NCBI RefSeq assembly: GCF_002873395.1
Contig: NZ_MCUV01000004.1
Span: 62,001 to 126,000 of the forward strand
Reading direction: 5' to 3'
DNA: 64,000 bases
Source of the DNA: Vibrio sp. 10N.286.49.B3
GTDB taxonomy: Bacteria > Pseudomonadota > Gammaproteobacteria > Enterobacterales > Vibrionaceae
Below, one piece after another: positions 57,138 through 64,000 of the stretch. The translations under genes were made by a program, and so were the position numbers. Below the pieces are notes generated by a model, which had not been told where the DNA came from, did not search any database, and saw only the letters and a program-made list of their open reading frames with translations. Every line of letters begins with the position of its first letter. Within the stretch, counting starts at the first letter, position 1.

Positions 57138-57842
57138 ATGTTATCCGATTGGCTTAAAAAAACCATGCCTAGCCCGCACCTGTCACTGTGCCATCTGTGT
57201 CGTTTACCCATAGAGCAACCTTGGCTCACCGACTTATGGTGCGCGCACTGCTATGGCTATTTTCAGCCCACACCACGTTGCCAGCGCTGCGGAGCGAAAA
57301 GTTCCTATCGTGTTGAGCAGTGTCAACAATGCCTCGATGACCCTCCACCTTGGCAACGTTTAGTGTGCATTGGTGATTATCAATTTCCAGTTGCCAACTA
57401 TGTCCACCAGCTCAAATACGAACGTCAGTTTTGGTATGCGCAGAATTTAGCGTTACTGCTCAGCCCTTATATCAACCAACCCGCTCCGATCCTCACTGGC
57501 GTCCCTATGCATTGGCAGCGCTATCTCAAACGAGGCTTTAATCAAAGTGAATTGCTCGCCGCTCACCTTGCTAAACAGCTTAATACCACCCATCAACCTA
57601 GCCTCTTTCGTCGCACGGTTGCCACGCGCTCACAACAGGGATTAAGCCAGCAGCAGCGCATCAATAACCTCAATAATGTCTTCACCTTACGCCACAAACC
57701 CAAGGTAAAACATGTCGCAATTGTTGATGATGTGGTCACAACGGGCACAACGGTACGACATTTATGTAAATTACTACTTGAAGTAGGCGTCAAAAGAATC
57801 GATATTTACTGTGTATGTCGTACTCCTGAGCCTTCGAGTTAG
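57138..57842 (+). CDS. comF: ComF/GntX-family phosphoribosyltransferase-like protein
   Basis: The 234-residue protein has an N-terminal zinc-ribbon-like part with several CxxC pairs (CHLCRLP, CAHC, CQRCGA, CQQC) and a C-terminal PRT domain with VPMHWQRYLKRGFNQSELLA and the PRPP-binding VAIVDDVVTTGTTV. ComF proteins act in DNA uptake in Haemophilus and Bacillus, and chitin-grown vibrios are naturally competent, so a competence role is plausible. It is followed by nfuA with a 117-base gap. Confidence 0.92.
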   Translation: MLSDWLKKTMPSPHLSLCHLCRLPIEQPWLTDLWCAHCYGYFQPTPRCQRCGAKSSYRVEQCQQCLDDPPPWQRLVCIGDYQFPVANYVHQLKYERQFWYAQNLALLLSPYINQPAPILTGVPMHWQRYLKRGFNQSELLAAHLAKQLNTTHQPSLFRRTVATRSQQGLSQQQRINNLNNVFTLRHKPKVKHVAIVDDVVTTGTTVRHLCKLLLEVGVKRIDIYCVCRTPEPSS

Positions 57843-57959
57843 ATGATTTGCTTATTATTTAGCTTTATAAGGATTGGATTTTGCTTGAAAAAGGCTGGAT
57901 TCCAATACACACAGGAGTAGAATGGATTAATAACCTACAAAACTACTCAGGTATTCGTT

Positions 57960-58544
57960 GTGTCAAATATTACTATTACAGAAAATGCTCAAACTCACTT
58001 CGCAAACCTTCTAGGTCAACAACCTGAAGGGACTAATATCCGCGTATTCGTGGTAAACCCAGGGACTCAAAATGCAGAATGTGGCGTATCTTACTGCCCA
58101 CCGGAAGCAGTTGAGGCGACGGATACTGAACTAAGTTTTGAGTTCTTCTCGGCGTATGTCGATGAACTAAGCCTACCGTTTCTTGATGAAGCTGAAATCG
58201 ATTTTGTTACCGATAAAATGGGTTCTCAACTCACGCTAAAAGCCCCTAATGCAAAAATGCGTAAAGTGGCAGATGATGCTTCTCTTGTTGAACGTGTTGA
58301 GTACGCTATCCAAACTCAAGTTAACCCACAACTAGCGGGTCACGGCGGTCACGTTAGCCTAGTTGAAATCACAGAAGAAGGCGCAGCGATTGTTGCCTTT
58401 GGTGGTGGTTGTAACGGTTGTTCTATGGTTGACGTAACACTTAAAGAAGGCATCGAAAAAGAGCTTCTACAACAGTTTGAAGGTGAACTTACTGCGGTTC
58501 GCGATGCAACTGAACATGACCGTGGCGAACACTCTTACTACTAA
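57960..58544 (+). CDS. nfuA: Fe/S biogenesis protein NfuA
   Basis: NfuA carries and delivers [4Fe-4S] clusters under iron limitation or oxidative stress. The 194 residues consist of a degenerate A-type domain ([24 protein letters not shown]...) and a C-terminal Nfu domain with the cluster-binding CxxC in [21 protein letters not shown]. The start is GTG, fixed by the conserved MSNITIT N-terminus. It follows comF as gntX precedes nfuA in E. coli. Confidence 0.96.
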   Translation: MSNITITENAQTHFANLLGQQPEGTNIRVFVVNPGTQNAECGVSYCPPEAVEATDTELSFEFFSAYVDELSLPFLDEAEIDFVTDKMGSQLTLKAPNAKMRKVADDASLVERVEYAIQTQVNPQLAGHGGHVSLVEITEEGAAIVAFGGGCNGCSMVDVTLKEGIEKELLQQFEGELTAVRDATEHDRGEHSYY

Positions 58545-58699
58545 GCAACGAACTAGGCACTATGATAGATAACGTCATATTCTATTAATAGATCTTAGCT
58601 AAGCTAGCTATACCATCGCATTAATTGGGGCATATTATCCAATAAGTGCGATGGTTTTATCACCTGTTCTTTTGCATCTAAAATAGGGTTCAGTCTCTG

Positions 58700-59254
58700 A
58701 TGAGCAAACAAAATAAGCCTGAAATTTTGACCTGTGCTGTTATCGCCCAATCAAAACTCTTTGCTATTGAATCGCTTGATTTACGTTTTTCTAATGGCGT
58801 TGAACGCACTTATGAACGTATGAAACCGAGTAATCGTAATGCCGTGATGATGGTGCCGATTACCCCACAAGGCGATCTACTGTTGGTTCGTGAGTACGCT
58901 GCGGGAACCGACCGCTATGAACTGGGCTTTCCTAAAGGGCTAATTGATATAGGTGAAAGCGCAATTGATGCCGCTAACCGTGAATTAAAAGAAGAGATTG
59001 GTTTTGGCGCACAGCAACTGACACCGTTAAAAGAAGTGGTGCTTGCTCCGTCCTATTTTTCTAGCAAGATGACGCTATTTGTTGCCCAAGGTCTCTACCC
59101 TGAGCAATTGGAAGGCGATGAACCTGAGCCACTGCAAGTTGTCCGCTGGCCACTCGCTCAAGCAGAAGATCTGCTCACTCACCTAGACTTTTGTGAGGCT
59201 CGCTGTATCACTGCGCTTCTTTTAACGCTACGCTATTTAAAGGTATCGGAATAA
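58700..59254 (+). CDS. nudE: ADP compounds hydrolase NudE (Nudix)
   Basis: NudE hydrolyses ADP-ribose, Ap3A and NADH. The 184-residue protein has a complete Nudix box, GLIDIGESAIDAANRELKEEIGFG minus the last residue, following the GX5EX7REUXEEXGU rule, after YELGFPK. It lies 15 bases before cysQ, so the two form an operon, as in V. cholerae and E. coli regions of this type. No irregularities. Confidence 0.93.
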   Translation: MSKQNKPEILTCAVIAQSKLFAIESLDLRFSNGVERTYERMKPSNRNAVMMVPITPQGDLLLVREYAAGTDRYELGFPKGLIDIGESAIDAANRELKEEIGFGAQQLTPLKEVVLAPSYFSSKMTLFVAQGLYPEQLEGDEPEPLQVVRWPLAQAEDLLTHLDFCEARCITALLLTLRYLKVSE

Positions 59255-59269
59255 CAAGGACCGTTTTTT

Positions 59270-60109
59270 ATGGCAACCAGTAAAGATTTATCCCACCTTA
59301 TTCCCGCGGTGATTGAGATTGCTCGCACTGCTGGGCAATTGACGCTCGACATCTACGAGAAGAAAAACTACCAGTCCTTTACCAAAAGTGACTCAACCCC
59401 TGTCACCAGTGCCGATTTAGCCGCGCATAAATTGATCATGGAAAAACTTGCCGACCTCACACCAGAGATCCCAATTTTATCCGAAGAAGATGCAGAGATT
59501 GATTTAGCTGAGCGAGGTCAATGGGACCGCTATTGGCTGGTTGATCCTTTAGATGGCACACAAGAATTTATCGCACGCAGCGGTGACTTTGCCACTATCA
59601 TTGCCCTCGTTGAACATAATCAACCGGTAATGGGGGTGGTGTATGCGCCGGTTTCTGGTGTCACTTATTATGCTTATCAAGGCAAAGGCGCGTGGAAGAT
59701 TCCGGAGCTAAACGACAGCGTACGTATTCATGCTCATCAACACGATCAGCAAGGCGCACGTCAAGCGATCAACATTGCGATCAGTCGTCGTCAAAATATT
59801 AATGATGTCACTAATCGTATGAGCGCAGAGTGGGATTATGATTTAGTGCCGCTTGGCTCTGCGGCATTGAAGGCGTGTTTAGTGGCAGAAGGTGCTGCTG
59901 ATTGCTATCTACGTCTAGGACCAACGGGTGAGTGGGATACTGCTGCGACCCAGTGCATTATTGAAGAAGCCGGTGGACGCATTGCAAACCTGCAGCTTAA
60001 CCCGCTCTCTTATAATCAGCGCGAGACGCTAGAGAACCCTAACTTTATTGTTATTGGCGATAAAGAACTGCCATGGCATGAGATTTTAAAGCAAAAAGAA
60101 ACGGCTTAA
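59270..60109 (+). CDS. cysQ: 3'(2'),5'-bisphosphate nucleotidase
   Basis: CysQ turns the sulfate-assimilation by-product PAP into AMP. The 279-residue protein shows the inositol-monophosphatase fold metal motifs: SEEDAE, LVDPLDGTQEFI and GEWDTAATQCIIEEAGG. It begins with a normal ribosome-binding site shortly after nudE. Some CysQ proteins are peripheral membrane proteins; no membrane segment is seen here. It ends facing gspN across a repeat element. Confidence 0.95.
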   Translation: MATSKDLSHLIPAVIEIARTAGQLTLDIYEKKNYQSFTKSDSTPVTSADLAAHKLIMEKLADLTPEIPILSEEDAEIDLAERGQWDRYWLVDPLDGTQEFIARSGDFATIIALVEHNQPVMGVVYAPVSGVTYYAYQGKGAWKIPELNDSVRIHAHQHDQQGARQAINIAISRRQNINDVTNRMSAEWDYDLVPLGSAALKACLVAEGAADCYLRLGPTGEWDTAATQCIIEEAGGRIANLQLNPLSYNQRETLENPNFIVIGDKELPWHEILKQKETA

Positions 60110-60205
60110 ACGGCTGACTCTACGTTGCTATACAATGAAGAGCTAAACAGTATCTCTTGAGTCGCTTGAGTAAAATAAGCGACTTGAGTAAAGATTATGT
60201 CGTGC

Positions 60206-60306
60206 ATAAAAATGGATGCGACTCCGCAAACCGCTCAAGACATCCCTGTGCGCTTAACAATGGGCATCCATGCCCATTGATATTTGCTCCATCGCACCCA
60301 TTTTAT
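60206..60306 (-). repeat. Copy F of the ~100-bp palindromic element
   Basis: The outer arms run from ATAAAAATGG to CCCATTTTAT and pair over about 24 positions with few mismatches. The centre is CAATGGGCAT-CC-ATGCCCATTG, identical to copy E. ACATCCCTGTGCGCTTAA joins them. It lies between the convergent cysQ and gspN genes. Confidence 0.88.
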
Positions 60307-60377
60307 CGCAAGATTACTTTCTAGCTTTTCTCTGCTCTTAACTCAAAACTTTCTAACTCGCTCTTCCCAGCTCTCAA

Positions 60378-61151
60378 CTACAAACGACCCTGCTGAGTAA
60401 ACGAATACTTGCCTTCATTATCCGGCTCGCCTAACCACTTCAACTGCGAACCCAATTGACTTGGAAATTCAGCACCTGGCTTAAACCATGCCGTGCTGGT
60501 GTAGCGCATGTCCGGTGATAACGCCGCATCAAATGCACTGCTCACCTGTGGGCTCTCTTGCTGACCAACGGCTGTTAAACGGCTATCTTGGCAGGCTAAA
60601 TCGGCAATCACTGGACCAAATTCCAGATCCCCTAGTGGCGTACCCACTGCCGATTGCGTCCAAGCTAGGCTGCCTTGAGCGGTTTCACACCAAGGTTGAG
60701 CGTAGTGCAAAGCGTTAATCGTTAAATCCAACTTACCTTCAACATTAAGCGGTAACGGCAGCGGAACAAACGCCATCACTTCCTGCGCTGGTAATGATGC
60801 CATGACATTTTCCGCATAAGGACCAGCCAGCGAATAGCCGACCAAACCCTTACCACGCACATCCATGCTGCTACCACGACCAAAACGCACCGCCACTTCA
60901 GCTTTACCACTTAATAGTTTCTTCCACTGAAAGTCCCAATGCACCTGACCAAAGTTTAACGCTTGCATACGCGGTTGCTGCCAACCCACTTGCTGCGCAC
61001 TGCCTTGCCAAATCGTGCCTTGCACACCTTCAATCGATAAACCACGAACCTGAGGGGTATGTTGAAGAACAAATGCCGCCGGCGTATGCAGTAGAAAACT
61101 TGCCGAGAAAAATAGCGTAAAAATAACGCCGTATAAAATGCCTTTTTTCAC
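60378..61151 (-). CDS. gspN: Type II secretion system protein GspN
   Basis: The 257-residue protein has an N-terminal membrane segment (about 5-27) and a periplasmic beta-rich domain with VRGLSIEGVQGTIWQGSAQQV, a GspN signature, and GKLDLTINALHYAQPWC. GspN is an accessory inner-membrane component whose role is not settled; it is absent from some systems. It is the last gene of the operon and starts one base after gspM. The system exports chitinases and proteases in vibrios. Confidence 0.92.
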   Translation of the reverse strand: MKKGILYGVIFTLFFSASFLLHTPAAFVLQHTPQVRGLSIEGVQGTIWQGSAQQVGWQQPRMQALNFGQVHWDFQWKKLLSGKAEVAVRFGRGSSMDVRGKGLVGYSLAGPYAENVMASLPAQEVMAFVPLPLPLNVEGKLDLTINALHYAQPWCETAQGSLAWTQSAVGTPLGDLEFGPVIADLACQDSRLTAVGQQESPQVSSAFDAALSPDMRYTSTAWFKPGAEFPSQLGSQLKWLGEPDNEGKYSFTQQGRL

Positions 61152-61152
61152 G

Positions 61153-61647
61153 TTAGCTTCCTCGCTTAAACTGCAGACGGTTCACTTCAACCACACCCGG
61201 CGCTTTGCCTTTATCAACATCTAAAAACTCAACATCAACACGCTGAGTCTCTTTCAAATACGCCAGCCAATTAATCAGTTGATCAAACGACGTTGGCTTA
61301 ATCCACACTTGCAGCATCTCACCGCGTGGCTGGACTCGGATCAGCTCAATGTTAAAACGACGACTCGAAGAATCAATCACTTGGTTCATTGGCTGAATCG
61401 AACCTTGCACACCACCTGCTTGGCGCAGCGCAACGATATCATCGGCTTTATTGGTCACCCAATTCACCAACTGCTTCTCGCTTTGAATACGCTGCTGCGC
61501 TAAATCGGCACGCTGTTGAAGCGGTTGTAATACCCCCCAATACACACTACCAATCAGCAACAAGATACCGCCACCCATCACTAAACGCTGCTCTCGCTGA
61601 GAAATGCTGCTCCACCACGTTTGCAAGTTCACCAATAATGCTTTCAT
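61153..61647 (-). CDS. gspM: Type II secretion system protein GspM
   Basis: The 164-residue inner-membrane protein has a short cytoplasmic start (MKALLVNLQTWWSSISQREQRLVMGGG), one membrane segment (about 24-41), a coiled-coil-like stretch (LQQRADLAQQRIQSEKQLVNWV) and a ferredoxin-like periplasmic domain. GspM stabilises GspL and the E-L-M inner-membrane platform. It is preceded by gspL by 9 bases and followed by gspN. Confidence 0.94.
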   Translation of the reverse strand: MKALLVNLQTWWSSISQREQRLVMGGGILLLIGSVYWGVLQPLQQRADLAQQRIQSEKQLVNWVTNKADDIVALRQAGGVQGSIQPMNQVIDSSSRRFNIELIRVQPRGEMLQVWIKPTSFDQLINWLAYLKETQRVDVEFLDVDKGKAPGVVEVNRLQFKRGS

Positions 61648-61656
61648 TGTCTTACC

Positions 61657-63003
61657 CTACTTACGCTTTAGTGTGAAACTGCCTAACACAGCATCATCGT
61701 TTCTGTTCAATTGACCTTGCTCTACAATAAAGTGCTCTGAGAACTTAACTCGAGCTTGCTCAAAGTGTTGGAACTCTGGGCTCTTTGCTTGCAGACGAAC
61801 TTCATCACGGTTGCCATCGTACTTAAAGCTCAATAGCTCCATGCCCTTCACTTCACCCAAGGTTGGCGGTAATAGGGTTAGCCAAGTTAGTAGCGCTTGT
61901 TCGTCACCACCGCCCGATAAGGCATTCGCTTCATCGTTCATTTGACGCTTAAGGTAACTCACGGTTGGAATACGTTTTTTATTAGGGAAAACCTGCCTAA
62001 AAATACGTTCACTCTCATCACGATAAGCGCTGGCTTGTGTTTCGTATTGATTGACCACCATGACTTGCTTAACCATGATCGCAGCCACCAGCATCACGCC
62101 AGCCACTGCCACTTTTTGCCAAACTTTCCAATGCTTTAAAAACGATGACTTGGCTTTGAACTCACCGGTTAAAAGGTTAATTGGGTTAATGTGCGCTTGT
62201 TGAGAAAGCAAGATCATCGCCATTTCTGGCGGCTGCTTTTTCCACGTGATCTGGCTCGATGTTAACTCGCACGCTTGTGGGTAATTCGAGTAACAGTTCA
62301 CCTGCCAAGCTTGCTGATGATTAGCCAATGCTGGTTTATCAGATGACAGGCTATGAGCGGTCTCTTTATCATCGCTCGACGTATCAGCCGACGATGATGC
62401 GGTATCCGCTTGCTCATCCTCTGCCTTCTGCACTTTTTTAACCGGTGCTAGCCAATCGGATTGACAGAAAATATCAAGCCATGCTGCATCCACTGACGCC
62501 CCTTGATGCGCCCCTTTACGTAATAGCCATTGACCATCACACTCCACTGCCGAGACTTGATTCTCTTGCGGTAAAGGTAGAGCAAGCACATCTGGCAATA
62601 CCTTTTTAATATCGATATTGACCTGCTTAAACTGGCTAATAATGTGCTGTAACCATTGACGGTCAATCGCACAAATATCTGCTTTGCCTGCTGCTTTACG
62701 CAACACGCTAAAGTGCAGTTCTTCCACATCTTGGGCGACTTCATCTTCAATAAGATAAGGTAACATGTTGTCAAATTGGCGCGCCCCGCCCGGTGGAATA
62801 TCAACACTCGTTAACAGCACATCACTGGCTGAAACGAGGGCGATAGTGGTTCTTTGTTGTGCATAAGACGTCAATTCACCCAGCTGTTGCCAACGGTCAA
62901 TTTCGCCACTTGCTATCACTTCTTGTTGGCTTGTAGACCACACCAACCATTGTATTTTTGCTTGTTGTTCGCTACTCAGCCGAACGGTCAGAAACTCGCT
63001 CAC
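61657..63003 (-). CDS. gspL: Type II secretion system protein GspL
   Basis: GspL links the cytoplasmic ATPase GspE to the inner-membrane platform. A GTG start giving [23 protein letters not shown] is chosen because V. cholerae EpsL begins [18 protein letters not shown] precedes it. The actin-like cytoplasmic domain, a membrane segment (about 300-320) and the periplasmic ferredoxin-like domain are complete. A roughly 45-residue Ser/Asp/Glu-rich insertion ([20 protein letters not shown]) interrupts the cytoplasmic domain relative to EpsL. The gene overlaps the end of gspK by 32 bases. Confidence 0.94.
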   Translation of the reverse strand: MSEFLTVRLSSEQQAKIQWLVWSTSQQEVIASGEIDRWQQLGELTSYAQQRTTIALVSASDVLLTSVDIPPGGARQFDNMLPYLIEDEVAQDVEELHFSVLRKAAGKADICAIDRQWLQHIISQFKQVNIDIKKVLPDVLALPLPQENQVSAVECDGQWLLRKGAHQGASVDAAWLDIFCQSDWLAPVKKVQKAEDEQADTASSSADTSSDDKETAHSLSSDKPALANHQQAWQVNCYSNYPQACELTSSQITWKKQPPEMAMILLSQQAHINPINLLTGEFKAKSSFLKHWKVWQKVAVAGVMLVAAIMVKQVMVVNQYETQASAYRDESERIFRQVFPNKKRIPTVSYLKRQMNDEANALSGGGDEQALLTWLTLLPPTLGEVKGMELLSFKYDGNRDEVRLQAKSPEFQHFEQARVKFSEHFIVEQGQLNRNDDAVLGSFTLKRK

Positions 63004-64000
63004 TGATCCCTCCAAAACGACGGCGTACTACCGTCACAGACTCTCGATTATCACTATAAAAAAGGCTTCGGATCCTCACTCGAGATTCGTCCACTAATAC
63101 TTGTGCATCTAATTCAAAATATTGGCTATCAACGCCTAAATACGCTTTCGCCTTACCGCTCACTTCGGTGCTAATGTTGGCTAATGCACTTTCCGACATA
63201 AAGTCATCAATACTGTCCCAGCCATCATAAGGACGATCGGTGATCACCTGCTGGGCATCGGACTCACTAAGGTTTGGGCTAAATAATGCCACCAATAACG
63301 GCGCTTGCTCTGGCTGTAATGTATTGACGTTTAAGCGCCAGTCATCACTTGGTAAAGCACACACCATCGGCGAAACCTTTTCCATCACCACGGCATCGAC
63401 TTCACTGATCGCACGTAACTCACTGCTATCCGCTATAAATCCGCTGGCAGTCATGTAAGCCGGGGACATGCCTTCATAGGTACTATCGCCAACACCAGAA
63501 ACGGAACGAACCGCTTGGCTGCTATGGACAAATTCCCAAGTTGAATCCGCAATCACTTCGGTTTTATACGGCTCTATTTCTAGCTCATTAAGCAGATTAA
63601 CCAACACAGCAACCAAAAAAGGACGCTCGGTTTGTATATCACCCGGTTCAACTTGCGCAAGGACATTAAGATTAAAACACGCCTGCCTATCGATAATTCG
63701 ACCAGAGGCTAAGCCATAATCAAGCGGATAAACTTGCTCTTCTAATGCCCACGCTTGGTTTAAGTTAATCGTATCGCTATCACGGTAACTCTCTTCAATC
63801 CCGACTTTAGCTAACGCTTCAACTCCAACGCTGTACCAGTAAGCTTGTTGATAATTAACCTGATGCGTGGCGCGTTGAAACTGCAAAAACAGTCGCTCTG
63901 ACATGCTGGCTGCGATGGTCGCCATTACCGCCAGTAGCATTAAGATGATGATCAGTGCCACACCTTGTTGACGACCTTTCGCTCGGATTTTTCCTTTGCC
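62972..64000 (-). CDS. gspK: Type II secretion system minor pseudopilin GspK, 5' end beyond the window
   Basis: GspK caps the pseudopilus tip with GspI and GspJ. The frame stays open to the right edge: [13 protein letters not shown] then [25 protein letters not shown], the prepilin peptidase site (G/V) and hydrophobic helix. GspK lacks Glu at position +5, and Ile is seen here as expected. The large alpha domain insert ([21 protein letters not shown] onward) and the calcium-binding-type acidic regions follow. An internal GTG at 63961 is the first residue of the mature helix, so it is not the true start. The start codon lies beyond 64000. Confidence 0.94.
   Translation of the reverse strand, partial: GKGKIRAKGRQQGVALIIILMLLAVMATIAASMSERLFLQFQRATHQVNYQQAYWYSVGVEALAKVGIEESYRDSDTINLNQAWALEEQVYPLDYGLASGRIIDRQACFNLNVLAQVEPGDIQTERPFLVAVLVNLLNELEIEPYKTEVIADSTWEFVHSSQAVRSVSGVGDSTYEGMSPAYMTASGFIADSSELRAISEVDAVVMEKVSPMVCALPSDDWRLNVNTLQPEQAPLLVALFSPNLSESDAQQVITDRPYDGWDSIDDFMSESALANISTEVSGKAKAYLGVDSQYFELDAQVLVDESRVRIRSLFYSDNRESVTVVRRRFGGISERVSDRSAE

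Overview
The window is chromosomal DNA from a marine gammaproteobacterium, most likely a member of the Vibrionaceae (Vibrio, Photobacterium or a close relative). The evidence is protein-level resemblance to Vibrio families (LPS core genes with KdkA, EpsL-like GspL, a ChiA-type chitinase), moderate GC content, and gene order. The backbone keeps the old enterobacterial/vibrio order coaD - mutM - rpmG - rpmB - radC - coaBC - slmA - pyrE - rph - yicC ... gmk - rpoZ - spoT - recG, followed by the vibrio order envZ/ompR - tex - bioH - comF - nfuA - nudE - cysQ - gspN/M/L/K. No tRNA, rRNA, CRISPR array or complete insertion sequence was recognised.

Region by region. (1) 1-12.1 kb: LPS inner-core locus: end of an LpxL-family acyltransferase, waaF, waaA, a WaaZ-like gene, then a scarred stretch (a duplicated waaA start fused to a glycosyltransferase remnant, an AT-rich unknown gene, and a pseB pseudogene), kdkA, dgkA and a five-gene glycosyltransferase operon containing coaD. 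(2) 12.1-21.5 kb: housekeeping genes for DNA repair, ribosomal proteins, CoA and pyrimidine synthesis, lipid A acylation and RNA processing. (3) 21.5-37.1 kb: an accessory stretch between yicC and gmk: hipBA and higBA toxin-antitoxin modules facing each other, a MazG-like hydrolase, a solitary M.HaeIII-like cytosine methylase, an outer-membrane barrel, a heat-shock module (ibpA, dnaK, zinc-finger-less dnaJ), a secreted chitinase, a gabD-type dehydrogenase and twin 38-40-residue Cys/His microproteins. (4) 37.1-40.4 kb: gmk, rpoZ, spoT. (5) 40.8-46.2 kb: a three-gene defence cassette between spoT and recG: an EcoRII/Dcm-like cytosine methylase, a McrB-like AAA+ NTPase and a McrC-like PD-(D/E)XK nuclease. 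(6) 46.3-64 kb: recG, envZ/ompR, a secreted protein with four retropepsin-like repeats, tex, bioH, comF, nfuA, nudE, cysQ and the distal genes of the type II secretion operon, which runs off the right edge.

How the parts work together. The left third builds lipid A and core sugars (WaaA adds Kdo, KdkA phosphorylates it, heptosyl- and other glycosyltransferases extend it). The chitinase is a plausible substrate of the type II secretion system whose gspKLMN genes lie 27 kb away. The two methylase loci and two toxin-antitoxin modules mark the accessory segments. A roughly 100-bp imperfect-palindrome element occurs in at least five clear copies, mostly between convergent genes, and short tandem repeats appear both between and inside genes.
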